A stretch of DNA of 64,000 nt, taken from assembly GCF_965228935.1 (NCBI RefSeq), contig NZ_OZ245846.1:2604001-2668000 (forward strand). The letters are read 5' to 3'. Below the pieces are notes generated by a model, which saw only the letters and a list, made by a program, of their open reading frames with translations, had not been told where the DNA came from and ran no database searches. The first letter of the stretch is position 1, and every line of letters begins with the position of its first letter. The position numbers were made by a program, and so were the translations under genes. This document shows positions 8,742-16,417 of the stretch, one piece after another. Origin of the DNA: Ulvibacterium sp965228935 (GTDB lineage Bacteria; Bacteroidota; Bacteroidia; Flavobacteriales; Flavobacteriaceae).

Positions 8742-9557
8742 TTAGTGAAATTCGTGTCTCCGAAACTCTGCCTCTTCATCACTTTGTATTCCTAGGGCAT
8801 CGTAGATATATTGATACGTGGACAACAATTCCGGTTTACCGTTCACCAGGGCAACGTTGTGTTCAAAGTGGGCACTGGGTTTTCCATCAGCGGTCAAAAT
8901 AGTCCATCCATCGCTTAGTTGCTTTATGCGTCGGGTACCCATATTGATCATGGGTTCTATGGCGACCACCATCCCTTCAACAAATTTTTTGCCGCGCCCG
9001 CGTTTTCCGTAATTGGGCATTTCCGGGCTTTCGTGCAGTTTTCTCCCCAGCCCGTGGCCGACTAATTCTCTAACCACACCGTATCCGTGGCTTTCACAGT
9101 AATTTTGAATGGCAAAACCCACATCACCGACCCGATTGCCCAACCTAAATTCACGGATGCCTATATGAAGGGATTCCTTGGTAACCTGAAGCAATTTTTG
9201 GGTTTCTACCGAAACCTCCCCAATCTCAAAGGTATAGGCATGATCCCCATAAAAACCATTTTTAAGGGCACCACAGTCTACAGAAATAATATCGCCGTCC
9301 TGCAACGGCTCATTGTTCGGGATGCCGTGGACCACTTGCGCATTAGGGCTCATATTTAACGTATTGGGAAAGTCGTACATACCCAGAAAGCCAGGTTCCG
9401 CACCATGGTCCCGGATAAATTCCTCGGCAAGTTTGTCCAAGTGTAAAGAGGTGACGCCTGGTTTTATCTCCCCGGCCAACATACCCAAAGTTTTGGAAAC
9501 GATCAATGCACTTTCGCGCATTAATTCTATTTCTTCCGGTGTTTTTATTTTTACCAT
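8742..9557 (-). CDS. map: Type I methionine aminopeptidase
   Basis: Removes the initiator Met from nascent proteins. The product is 271 residues from ATG 9557; an in-frame TTG slightly upstream is unlikely. The dinuclear metal site of the family is visible: the Asp in ISVDCGALKNG, the Asp in GDHAYTF, the His in VGHGLGRKLHE, the Glu in VVAIEPM and the Glu in FEHNVAL, plus the substrate His in VVHGIPNN. The C-terminus is about 15-20 residues longer than in E. coli. It lies between the GxxExxY remnant and gpmI on the same strand, 33 bases from the gpmI stop. Confidence 0.97.
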   Translation of the reverse strand: MVKIKTPEEIELMRESALIVSKTLGMLAGEIKPGVTSLHLDKLAEEFIRDHGAEPGFLGMYDFPNTLNMSPNAQVVHGIPNNEPLQDGDIISVDCGALKNGFYGDHAYTFEIGEVSVETQKLLQVTKESLHIGIREFRLGNRVGDVGFAIQNYCESHGYGVVRELVGHGLGRKLHESPEMPNYGKRGRGKKFVEGMVVAIEPMINMGTRRIKQLSDGWTILTADGKPSAHFEHNVALVNGKPELLSTYQYIYDALGIQSDEEAEFRRHEFH

Positions 9558-9590
9558 AGGCCGCAAAGGTAAACAAATGCAACCAGTTCT

Positions 9591-11108
9591 TTAAACCAAC
9601 GGTTTTTGGGTCATTAATGAAGGTTGGGGAATACCCATAAGTTTGAGTATGGTCGGGGCTATATCGCCAAGTACGCCGTCCTTTACTTCTTTAATATCTT
9701 CATCCACTACAATTAAAGGTACAGGATTTGTAGTGTGGGCCGTATTGGGACTGCCATCCGGATTGATCATGGTATCGCAATTGCCATGGTCCGCAATGAC
9801 TATCGTAGAATAGCCATTCTCATGTCCGGCCGTAATTACTGATTCCGCGCACTGATCCACGGTTTCGCAGGCCTTTATGGCCGCATCCATATCTCCGGTG
9901 TGCCCTACCATATCTGGATTGGCAAAATTAAGGCATACAAAATCCGCTTCTTTCTTTTCCAATTCAGGTATAATGGCATCCCGTATTTCATAGGCGCTCA
10001 TTTCAGGTTTTAAGTCGTACGTAGCCACTTTAGGCGAAGGACATAGAATCCTTTGTTCTCCTTCAAACGGAATTTCCTGGCCGCCGTTGAAGAAAAAAGT
10101 AACGTGTGGGTATTTTTCGGTCTCAGCGATACGAATCTGTTTTTTTCCCGCCAAGGCCAAGGTCTCCCCAAGGGTTTCCTTAATGTTATCCTTATCGTAA
10201 ACTACCTTAATGTCCTTAAAGGAATCATCGTAATTGGTCAAGGTTACATAGTATAAGTTCAACGTATGCATCTGGTGTTCGGGCATGTCCTGTTGGCTCA
10301 ATACTTGGGTAAGCTCCCTTCCCCGGTCTGTTCGGAAGTTGAAAAAGATAACCACATCGTCTTCCCCGATTTTGGTCAGGGGTTTGTTGTTCTTATCCAC
10401 CATAACAATTGGCTTCAAAAACTCATCGGTAACGCCTTCATCATAACTTTTTTGCACGGTAACCGAAATTTGGGAGGACTTTTCTCCGTTTGCATGGACC
10501 ATTAGGTCATAGGCTTGTTTAACACGATCCCATCTTTTATCACGGTCCATAGCAAAATATCTCCCGACTACGGAAGCCAACTCGGCGTTTTTATCCGAAC
10601 AGAAATCCACTAGATCCTGTAAAAACCCCTTACCACTTTTAGGATCAACGTCCCTTCCATCAGTAAAGGCATGAACATACATATGTTGTACATTGTAACT
10701 TTCCCCGGCATTGATCAAACCTTTTAGGTGGGAGACATGACTATGTACCCCACCATCACTTACCAGTCCCAAAAAATGTACGGACTTGTTATTGGCATTG
10801 GCATATTTGAAAGCTTCCTGTAACACCTTTTCTTCCTTAAGCTTATCTTCTTTTACGGCCAGATTGATTTTGGCAAGGTCTTGGTAAACGATTCTTCCCG
10901 CGCCCAAGTTCATGTGGCCCACCTCACTATTGCCCATTTGTCCTTCGGGAAGTCCAACGTTCATACCATCCGTAAGAAGATTGGCATTGGGGTATTTTTT
11001 ATAGAGACTGTCAATAAATGGCGTATTTGCATTATCTATGGCAGAGACTTTGGGATCTAGGGATTTTCCCCAACCGTCCAAAATCATCAATATCACTTTT
11101 TTGTTCAT
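9591..11108 (-). CDS. gpmI: 2,3-bisphosphoglycerate-independent phosphoglycerate mutase
   Basis: Interconverts 3- and 2-phosphoglycerate in glycolysis using two Mn2+ ions and a phosphoserine. The length of 505 residues is typical. Family features: the N-terminal metal motif LMILDGWG, the catalytic serine in MGNSEVGHMNLGAGR, FTDGRDVDP, FFNFRTDRGRE, the C-terminal metal motif NFANPDMVGHTG and IADHGNCD. A Bacteroidota-type promoter lies upstream at 11131-11162. Confidence 0.98.
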   Translation of the reverse strand: MNKKVILMILDGWGKSLDPKVSAIDNANTPFIDSLYKKYPNANLLTDGMNVGLPEGQMGNSEVGHMNLGAGRIVYQDLAKINLAVKEDKLKEEKVLQEAFKYANANNKSVHFLGLVSDGGVHSHVSHLKGLINAGESYNVQHMYVHAFTDGRDVDPKSGKGFLQDLVDFCSDKNAELASVVGRYFAMDRDKRWDRVKQAYDLMVHANGEKSSQISVTVQKSYDEGVTDEFLKPIVMVDKNNKPLTKIGEDDVVIFFNFRTDRGRELTQVLSQQDMPEHQMHTLNLYYVTLTNYDDSFKDIKVVYDKDNIKETLGETLALAGKKQIRIAETEKYPHVTFFFNGGQEIPFEGEQRILCPSPKVATYDLKPEMSAYEIRDAIIPELEKKEADFVCLNFANPDMVGHTGDMDAAIKACETVDQCAESVITAGHENGYSTIVIADHGNCDTMINPDGSPNTAHTTNPVPLIVVDEDIKEVKDGVLGDIAPTILKLMGIPQPSLMTQKPLV

Positions 11109-11130
11109 CGTTCGATTTTTATAAGAGTTT

Positions 11131-11162
11131 CAAAAGTAGTATGATCTGGTACGAATTGCCAA
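11131..11162 (-). promoter_or_regulatory. Probable gpmI promoter (-33 TTG / -7 TACTTTTG)
   Basis: On the minus strand TACTTTTG (11138-11131) fits the Bacteroidota -7 consensus TAnnTTTG. A TTG at 11162-11160 lies 21 bases upstream, within the usual spacing. The gpmI ATG follows 22 bases after the -7 box. Confidence 0.55.
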
Positions 11163-11207
11163 TAATACCACCTTCTTTTTTGGGTATGTGAAGTAGCAAG
11201 AAACGGA

Positions 11208-11238
11208 TTGTGGAACATGGCGGATTCGGTTACTTTTG
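11208..11238 (+). promoter_or_regulatory. Probable promoter of the ada-like gene (-33 TTG / -7 TACTTTTG)
   Basis: TTG at 11208-11210 and TACTTTTG at 11231-11238 are 20 bases apart and fit the Bacteroidota consensus. The ATG at 11243 is only four bases after the -7 box, so the transcript would be leaderless or nearly so. It faces the gpmI promoter, giving a divergent pair with the same -7 octamer. Confidence 0.5.
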
Positions 11239-11242
11239 AACC

Positions 11243-12087
11243 ATGGAAAAAACATATCACGGACATATTATAGAAAGGGCTATCCACTATATTGTGGAAA
11301 ACTATAGGTCGCAGCCCAGTTTGGAAGAGGTTTCCATCACGTTCATCTCAGCAAGTATCACTTTCAACGGTTGTTTCATGAATGGGCAGGTGTAACGCCC
11401 AAGCAATTTTTGCAATATATTACGGTGGAGCATGCAAAAAAGTGTTTGGAGGAAGGACAATCTACCCTTACTACTGCCTATGAGGTGGGGCTTTCGGGTA
11501 ATGGCCGCCTGCATGATATGTTTGTAAAAATAGAATCCTGTACCCCCGGCGAGTTTCAAAAAAGAGGCCAAGGACTCGTATTGAAGTATCAAGTAATAGA
11601 TTCACCCTTTGGTGAATTGGTCATTGCGGAGTCGGAATTGGGCATAACCCAAATGGAGTTTTTACAGGAAAATGAATCCCCCATCGAACTATTGGAATCT
11701 ATATTTCCCGAAGCCTGTTTTTATAGGGAATTGGGTACCTATGGCCATATGGTAAGGCAGTACTTCTCAACCTGGGAAATTCCGGAAAAACAAATAGTGT
11801 TAGATCTTAGGGGCACGCCGTTTCAAGTAAGTGTGTGGAAGGCCCTACTTTCCGTTCCCTCCGCTCAATTCGTGGCTTATGGCGATATTGCAAGGGCTAT
11901 AGACAAACCCAATGCGGTACGGGCCGTAGGAACTGCTATAGGAAAGAATCCCATTGCCTATCTGATACCTTGCCATAGGGTAATCCGGGAAACGGGCGAA
12001 ATGGGCGGATATGGCTGGGGTAGGGGCAAGAAGTACCTGATCAATGGTTTTGAAAATGTACAATTGCGCAATAAACGGATTGCATAG
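11243..12087 (+). pseudogene. Ada-like AraC/O6-methylguanine-DNA methyltransferase, interrupted by a -1 frameshift
   Basis: Family role: the AraC part regulates, and the MGMT part removes O6-alkyl groups from guanine onto its own cysteine. ATG 11243 opens an AraC N-terminus (MEKTYHGHIIERAIHYIV) that runs off frame after EEVS at about 11335. The frame +1 from there continues perfectly (HHVHLSKYHFQRLFHEW), through the second helix-turn-helix and the MGMT domain with active site IPCHRVIRETGEMGGYGWG. Restoring one C in the CC run at 11334-11335 would give EVSHHVHLSK and an intact protein of about 281 residues. This is either a real inactivation or a base-call error in a short homopolymer; the MGMT half looks fully conserved. 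Confidence 0.85.
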
Positions 12088-12294
12088 ATTGTATCCTATA
12101 CGGATTTTTGTCCATATGAAAGAATCATTTCGGAGGAAAAATGAACGGACTTTTTCGAATGTGAAAAAATCCATAAGGGATTTTCCGAATCTGTTAAAGT
12201 TTAATTAATTATGTGTTAATTACGTAACAAAAGACCATAAGAGCAGTCTATCTTTATATCATCAAAATTTATTCATCAATTAAATGTATTCATC

Positions 12295-12687
12295 ATGAAA
12301 AAAACAATTCTAACCCTTGCCTCGGCATTATTGCTAGTAGGCGCAACCGCGAATGCCAAATCAGAAAATCATCAAACTGATTTAGTTACAAGTAATTTTA
12401 CAGCTAAAGTTGAAGTTAGTATCTTTTGCAAAGCTATCATGCAAGGGGACATTGAAACCGTTAAGCGCTTGATAGAGCTTGGCGAGGACGTAAACAAGAA
12501 ATCCTTGGGAATGACCCCTGCCATATTTGCCGCCCGGTATAACAAGGCGGAGATTCTTGAATTACTTATTGCGAATGGGGCCAACCTTAGATTAAAAAGC
12601 GATAAAGGGTATACGGCCAAAAAATATGCGCAACTTTCCAATGCCACGGAAGCATTGGCCGTTATTGAAGCGGCTATGGGAAGCTAA
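12295..12687 (+). CDS. Secreted ankyrin-repeat protein
   Basis: A protein of 130 residues with an N-terminal signal peptide (positive MKKT, hydrophobic core, probable cleavage after TANA near residue 21). Two to three ankyrin repeats follow (about 45-128), for example GDIETVKRLIELGEDVNKKS and NKAEILELLIANGANLR. It is probably a small periplasmic binding or inhibitor protein; no partner is evident. It stands alone, followed by a strong terminator. The upstream 200 bases are A+T-rich. Confidence 0.9.
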   Translation: MKKTILTLASALLLVGATANAKSENHQTDLVTSNFTAKVEVSIFCKAIMQGDIETVKRLIELGEDVNKKSLGMTPAIFAARYNKAEILELLIANGANLRLKSDKGYTAKKYAQLSNATEALAVIEAAMGS

Positions 12688-12710
12688 TGTAGTTCATCAA
12701 TCAAAAAGAA

Positions 12711-12747
12711 GAAAAAAACCTTCGGCCTCTCGGCCGAAGGTTTTTTT
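12711..12747 (+). terminator. Strong Rho-independent terminator, probably bidirectional
   Basis: A perfect 12-bp stem (12716-12727 with 12732-12743; core CCTTCGGCC / GGCCGAAGG) has a four-base loop. Seven T follow on the right and seven A precede on the left, so it can work for the ankyrin gene on the plus strand and for the small DUF6747 gene on the minus strand. Confidence 0.92.
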
Positions 12748-12807
12748 AATCACTGTTTATTCACTTCAAATAGTGTTCAAGTAAAAGAGCGCGAATAAAT
12801 TCAGTTC

Positions 12808-12975
12808 TTAAAATTCAAATCCATTTAAGGCTCTGTGCATAAAAGCATATACCGCCATAAGGAGCATAAGGGCACAGAAAACGGAATATATTTTAAGAAG
12901 TACGACCACTATTTCAGGTTTGCAATTCTCAAAAGCCTCCGTGTAAAGGTTCTTGAAATGTGTAAGTGTTCCCAT
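12808..12975 (-). CDS. Small membrane protein, DUF6747-like
   Basis: A 55-residue ORF from ATG 12975 to TAA at 12808. The N-terminus is amphipathic (MGTLTHFKNLYTEAFENCK), then a membrane helix (about 22-48, containing VFCALMLLMAVYAFMHRA), ending in NGFEF. The pattern of a short LYxxAFE helix, one membrane span with FC, and a YAF..RA..GFxF end matches small Flavobacteriia proteins I know as DUF6747; the assignment is from memory. The function is unknown. A -7 box (caaatata on plus, 13068-13075) lies about 93 bases upstream. Confidence 0.75.
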   Translation of the reverse strand: MGTLTHFKNLYTEAFENCKPEIVVVLLKIYSVFCALMLLMAVYAFMHRALNGFEF

Positions 12976-13142
12976 ATAGTTTCATTTAAATGCTGAAATA
13001 AATCCAGCATGAGTTATTAAATTAAAGCTATAAGGGGTTAAATCTGAGGCAGGAAAGATTTGTGAAACAAATATAACAAAACAGGTGTAAAAACCTAGGC
13101 TTGTAGGTTGAATTAACTTTTTTAAGGTTGAATGGAAAGGTA

Positions 13143-13907
13143 TTACCGTTCTTTATATTTTTGGATGGCTTCCCTTATTTTTTGAATCCTGTTCTCCGGG
13201 TCTGGATGGGTACTTTGAAATTCCGGTGCTCGATTGGGTCCGGCGGCGTCTTTAAGAATTTCCATTACTGTGATCATCTCCCCTGGTTCGTACTCGGACT
13301 GAATCATGAACAATACGCCCAGTTCATCGCTTTCCAATTCATCGCCCCTTCCATTTTTCAAGAGGGTGTTTTGTCCTATGCTACCTACAATTCCTCCGGC
13401 ATCCGCTCCTACCGAAGCCCCCATGGAAACGGTTCGCCAGAAACTGCTCTCAGCGATTCGTTCTGCAGAATGCCTACCGATTACATGGCCTATTTCGTGT
13501 CCTAGGACACCGGCCAACTGGGCTTCGTTCAATTTGGAGAAAAGGGCATAGGTAATGAATATCTGTCCTCCGGGAAGGGCAAAGGCATTTATGGTACGGT
13601 CATCCGCCAAAAGATGAAAATCATAACTATAAGGTGTCTCCCGCGCTATACTATTGTTTACAAGTTTGGCGCCTATGGCGTCCACATAGGACTGGAGGCG
13701 TTCATCGGGATAAAGGCCTCCATGTTGTTTGGCCATTTCCGGGGCACTTTGCAGACCTATCGCAATTTCCTGCTCCGCAGTCATATCAATGGTCTGTACC
13801 CTTCCGGTATATGGATTTTCTTCTTTGTTGTTGCAACGTTGGATAAAGGCAAAGGCTACTATGGCCAAACCAATGAAAATGCGAATTTTCCAACTGCCTC
13901 TTCTCAT
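13143..13907 (-). CDS. M48-family zinc metalloprotease, membrane-anchored
   Basis: A periplasmic Zn-dependent peptidase of the BepA/LoiP-like M48C type, 254 residues. The N-terminal hydrophobic segment (about 8-22) is followed by RCNN, a weak lipobox-like site. The zinc motif is GHEIGHVIGRH (HExxH) and the third ligand is the Glu in ELESDELG. The C-terminal ends with FQSTHPDPENRIQ, typical of the family. The role is probably envelope protein quality control. No TPR domain follows, unlike BepA. Confidence 0.94.
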   Translation of the reverse strand: MRRGSWKIRIFIGLAIVAFAFIQRCNNKEENPYTGRVQTIDMTAEQEIAIGLQSAPEMAKQHGGLYPDERLQSYVDAIGAKLVNNSIARETPYSYDFHLLADDRTINAFALPGGQIFITYALFSKLNEAQLAGVLGHEIGHVIGRHSAERIAESSFWRTVSMGASVGADAGGIVGSIGQNTLLKNGRGDELESDELGVLFMIQSEYEPGEMITVMEILKDAAGPNRAPEFQSTHPDPENRIQKIREAIQKYKER

Positions 13908-13947
13908 GATGATTAGTGTCCTAGGGTAGTTTCAAGATACCAAAAAC

Positions 13948-14682
13948 TTATAAAAGAGCCGGATTTATATCCAAAATATTATCCTGAATGTAGTTTTTGA
14001 GAAACCCGTTGGTGAAATGTTCGCTTCCCAAAAAATCTTCTTCTTGAAGCAACTTAAGGATATTCTTTCTTCGGAATTCGGTCAACATTGGGATGGATAT
14101 GGGAGCATAGCTATAATGCCAGGGTTCATACTTAAAGCCCCTTCTTCCGAAATCGTCCGTATAGACCAAATAGAAGTCGTAGTCCTTGGAATTTTCGTCC
14201 ATCCACTTTTTAAGGTCCACAAATGGGCCGTCGTTTTCAAATTTGGCAGGATCTAGCACATCCCCTTCCACCTTGCGATATCCGTCAATAATGTCGATAT
14301 CCGTACCCCAATGATGTCTACTTGTACCCGGAATAGTGGAATATTCTATAATCTTGTCAATAGCGTCCAAGGGCCTCATACCATCATCTTCCGTAAACCT
14401 TAGGAATTTCCGTTCCCAAATACCCTCTTGCCGGTAAAAATCGCGATAACTGGATACGATTTTTATATCTATTCCATCGTTATAGGCGGCCTTTTTCATG
14501 TCCACAAAAGCATCATGTGCCTTTTTCCTTAGGTTGATGCCCTTGCCATAAAGTTCGATGTCCACCTTGCCCATAAGTTCCAAAATGGAATATTCAAATT
14601 CTTTGTTCAAGGCCCAAGAGGGCATCAGTGACAGTGCCAAACCGGAAAAACCACTTTTTTTAATGAAAGATCTTCGTTCCAT
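13948..14682 (-). CDS. D-alanyl-D-alanine carboxypeptidase, M15 (VanY-like)
   Basis: A peptidoglycan LD- or DD-carboxypeptidase-type zinc enzyme of 244 residues. The N-terminus MERRSFIKKSGFSG is a likely Tat signal (RRSFIKK), consistent with tatA elsewhere in this window. The catalytic pattern is SRHHWGTDIDI (His and Asp zinc ligands) and EPWHYSY (Glu and His). The inserted region after the first motif is longer than in minimal VanY. It starts two bases downstream of the acetyltransferase gene, so the two are one transcript. Confidence 0.92.
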   Translation of the reverse strand: MERRSFIKKSGFSGLALSLMPSWALNKEFEYSILELMGKVDIELYGKGINLRKKAHDAFVDMKKAAYNDGIDIKIVSSYRDFYRQEGIWERKFLRFTEDDGMRPLDAIDKIIEYSTIPGTSRHHWGTDIDIIDGYRKVEGDVLDPAKFENDGPFVDLKKWMDENSKDYDFYLVYTDDFGRRGFKYEPWHYSYAPISIPMLTEFRRKNILKLLQEEDFLGSEHFTNGFLKNYIQDNILDINPALL

Positions 14683-14684
14683 AG

Positions 14685-15131
14685 CTAGTATAACTTTTTG
14701 AACATTACGTAATGCATTCCTATTTTGGGAATCTCAAAAACATTGCCAATCGTCCCATATCCCAATTTTTTGTAAAAATCTACCGCACCTATCCTTGCGT
14801 TCATCCAAATACAAGGTATCACTTTTTGCAAGAGTAGTGCCTCGGCAAATGTAAGGAGTATTTTTCCAAAACCTTTTTTATGGTGCTCTTTTACCACTGC
14901 CATTCCGCGAAGTTGGTAGGCATTTTGGAACCCGCAGTCGGCATGATCTTGTTTTAAAAAGGTGGCCACTGCCACCAATTGGTTCTGATAAAAGCCCCCG
15001 ATGTGGATGGTCGTCTCCCTTTCATCCCCGGCAAATTTACATTCCTCCAAAGGCCTTCCCTTTCGAAGTTCGGAATGTCTTACCCGATACGTCTCTTCAG
15101 CTTTAATTTCCTTTACCTCAAAACCGTTCAT
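14685..15131 (-). CDS. GNAT-family N-acetyltransferase
   Basis: A 148-residue acetyltransferase. The acetyl-CoA loop is seen as LRGMAVVKEHHKKGFGKILL (motif A, about residues 73-92), followed by WMNARIGAVDFYKKLGYG (motif B). The substrate is unknown. It is the first gene of a two-gene unit with the VanY-like carboxypeptidase, a pairing that might suggest a peptide or cell-wall-fragment substrate (inference). Confidence 0.9.
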   Translation of the reverse strand: MNGFEVKEIKAEETYRVRHSELRKGRPLEECKFAGDERETTIHIGGFYQNQLVAVATFLKQDHADCGFQNAYQLRGMAVVKEHHKKGFGKILLTFAEALLLQKVIPCIWMNARIGAVDFYKKLGYGTIGNVFEIPKIGMHYVMFKKLY

Positions 15132-15246
15132 AGCTTAGCCTACTTATTCAGACACTCTTTAGCGCTATCTAAAATTAACCAATTAATCCCTGATCCGGAC
15201 AGTAAAGAATTTTTTGGCTTAAAATCTGGAATTTTTAGGGGATGTT

Positions 15247-16413
15247 CTACCTTTTAGTTGAGGAAACGTACATATACCCCTGGTGTTTTTGTCGCAGGTC
15301 GTTCATGGTAATGATGTAGAAATATACTCCTGAAGCCAGTCCTGCATTTTGGTTTAGAATTGCTCCTTGATTGGATATTCCATTAAATTCGTTGGTATAA
15401 TTGGTTTTTGAATAGACCAGCACCCCATAGCGGTCAAAGATTTGTAAGGTATTATTGGGGGATTTTTCAATTCCCTCAAGGACAAGAAAATCATTTTTGC
15501 CATCCCCGTTGGGCGTAAGGAAGTAATTGTCCAGTTCTATGGTCTCAAAAGTTTCCGTAAGATCATCGTTTCCGCCGATTGTGATTATTTCATAATCATT
15601 TGGTACAAACTCCTCGGAGGTAACCGATCCGGAGGTCATGCTTCCCTCCACTTGTGTATTTCCTAGATTTACCCACTGATTTTCCATTTTGCTCCATCCG
15701 ACTACTTTTAAATCGCTCAGGAACTCCCCCAAGGCATTGATGTTGCTCCAGGCATTCCAGCTCAAGGTAACCCTTGAAGGCATGTCACCTTCCAGTTTCC
15801 AAAATTCCCTTTGGCTGACCGAAACATATGACGTGCTTTTTTGGTTGGTGCTAAAACCCTTGCCCAAGGATTGGGAAGTATTGGGGTCTTCGCTAAAATA
15901 GGCACATTTCACCAAAGCGTTTGTTGCGGCGGATTCTATCCGTAGCGTACGTAGCCTATCATTATCCCCAACGGGAAAGGTAAAACTATCCGTATTGGTA
16001 GCTGCTGCGTAACCATCTATCATGGAAATATCATTTTCCCCCACATAGAAGGCGTTGTCCAAAAAATTTAGAAAAAAACGGGTATCATTTTTTGGGCTAA
16101 TAATGTGCCCCGAAATAAAATTAGCGTTGTTGGCGACGTACATGGGGACATTCAAAAACAACCCGTTGTCGACGGCAATTTCGGCATCGAAAAAAACCGG
16201 AGCCTGATTGCCCGAGATGTTCAGGCTTTCATTTTCTCCATAAAAACCGACCAGACCAACATCTTGATTTAGATCCCCATCGTTAATGAGGTTTACATGA
16301 AATCCGACGGATGTGCCATCATGCAATTGAAGGGCACCATAATTATGTATGGCATCCTGGGCGTATAGGCCCATGCAAAAACAACAGGAAAATAGAAATG
16401 CCTTTATCCTCAT
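15247..16413 (-). CDS. T9SS type B sorted protein, partner of the collagen-like protein (module 2)
   Basis: A secreted protein of 388 residues: signal peptide (cleavage near residue 19, LYAQ), a beta-rich body, and a C-terminal gliding-motility-associated / type B sorting domain with TPNGDGKNDF (about 297-306), LQIFDRYG and GVYFYIITM. Such domains direct export by the type IX system to the cell surface. Its ATG lies four bases after the stop of the collagen-like gene. The body is clearly homologous to the product at 21059-22207, sharing GFYG, FISG, FYVGE, FTFP-GD and CAYF-EDPN. It probably acts with the collagen-like protein. Confidence 0.9.
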   Translation of the reverse strand: MRIKAFLFSCCFCMGLYAQDAIHNYGALQLHDGTSVGFHVNLINDGDLNQDVGLVGFYGENESLNISGNQAPVFFDAEIAVDNGLFLNVPMYVANNANFISGHIISPKNDTRFFLNFLDNAFYVGENDISMIDGYAAATNTDSFTFPVGDNDRLRTLRIESAATNALVKCAYFSEDPNTSQSLGKGFSTNQKSTSYVSVSQREFWKLEGDMPSRVTLSWNAWSNINALGEFLSDLKVVGWSKMENQWVNLGNTQVEGSMTSGSVTSEEFVPNDYEIITIGGNDDLTETFETIELDNYFLTPNGDGKNDFLVLEGIEKSPNNTLQIFDRYGVLVYSKTNYTNEFNGISNQGAILNQNAGLASGVYFYIITMNDLRQKHQGYMYVSSTKR

Positions 16414-16417
16414 GATG

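Noticed and set aside
11371..12087. A separate intact MGMT gene starting at a TTG at 11371
   Set aside because: The helix-turn-helix continues without a break upstream in this frame and joins to the other frame by one base, so a frameshift explains the data better than an independent gene.
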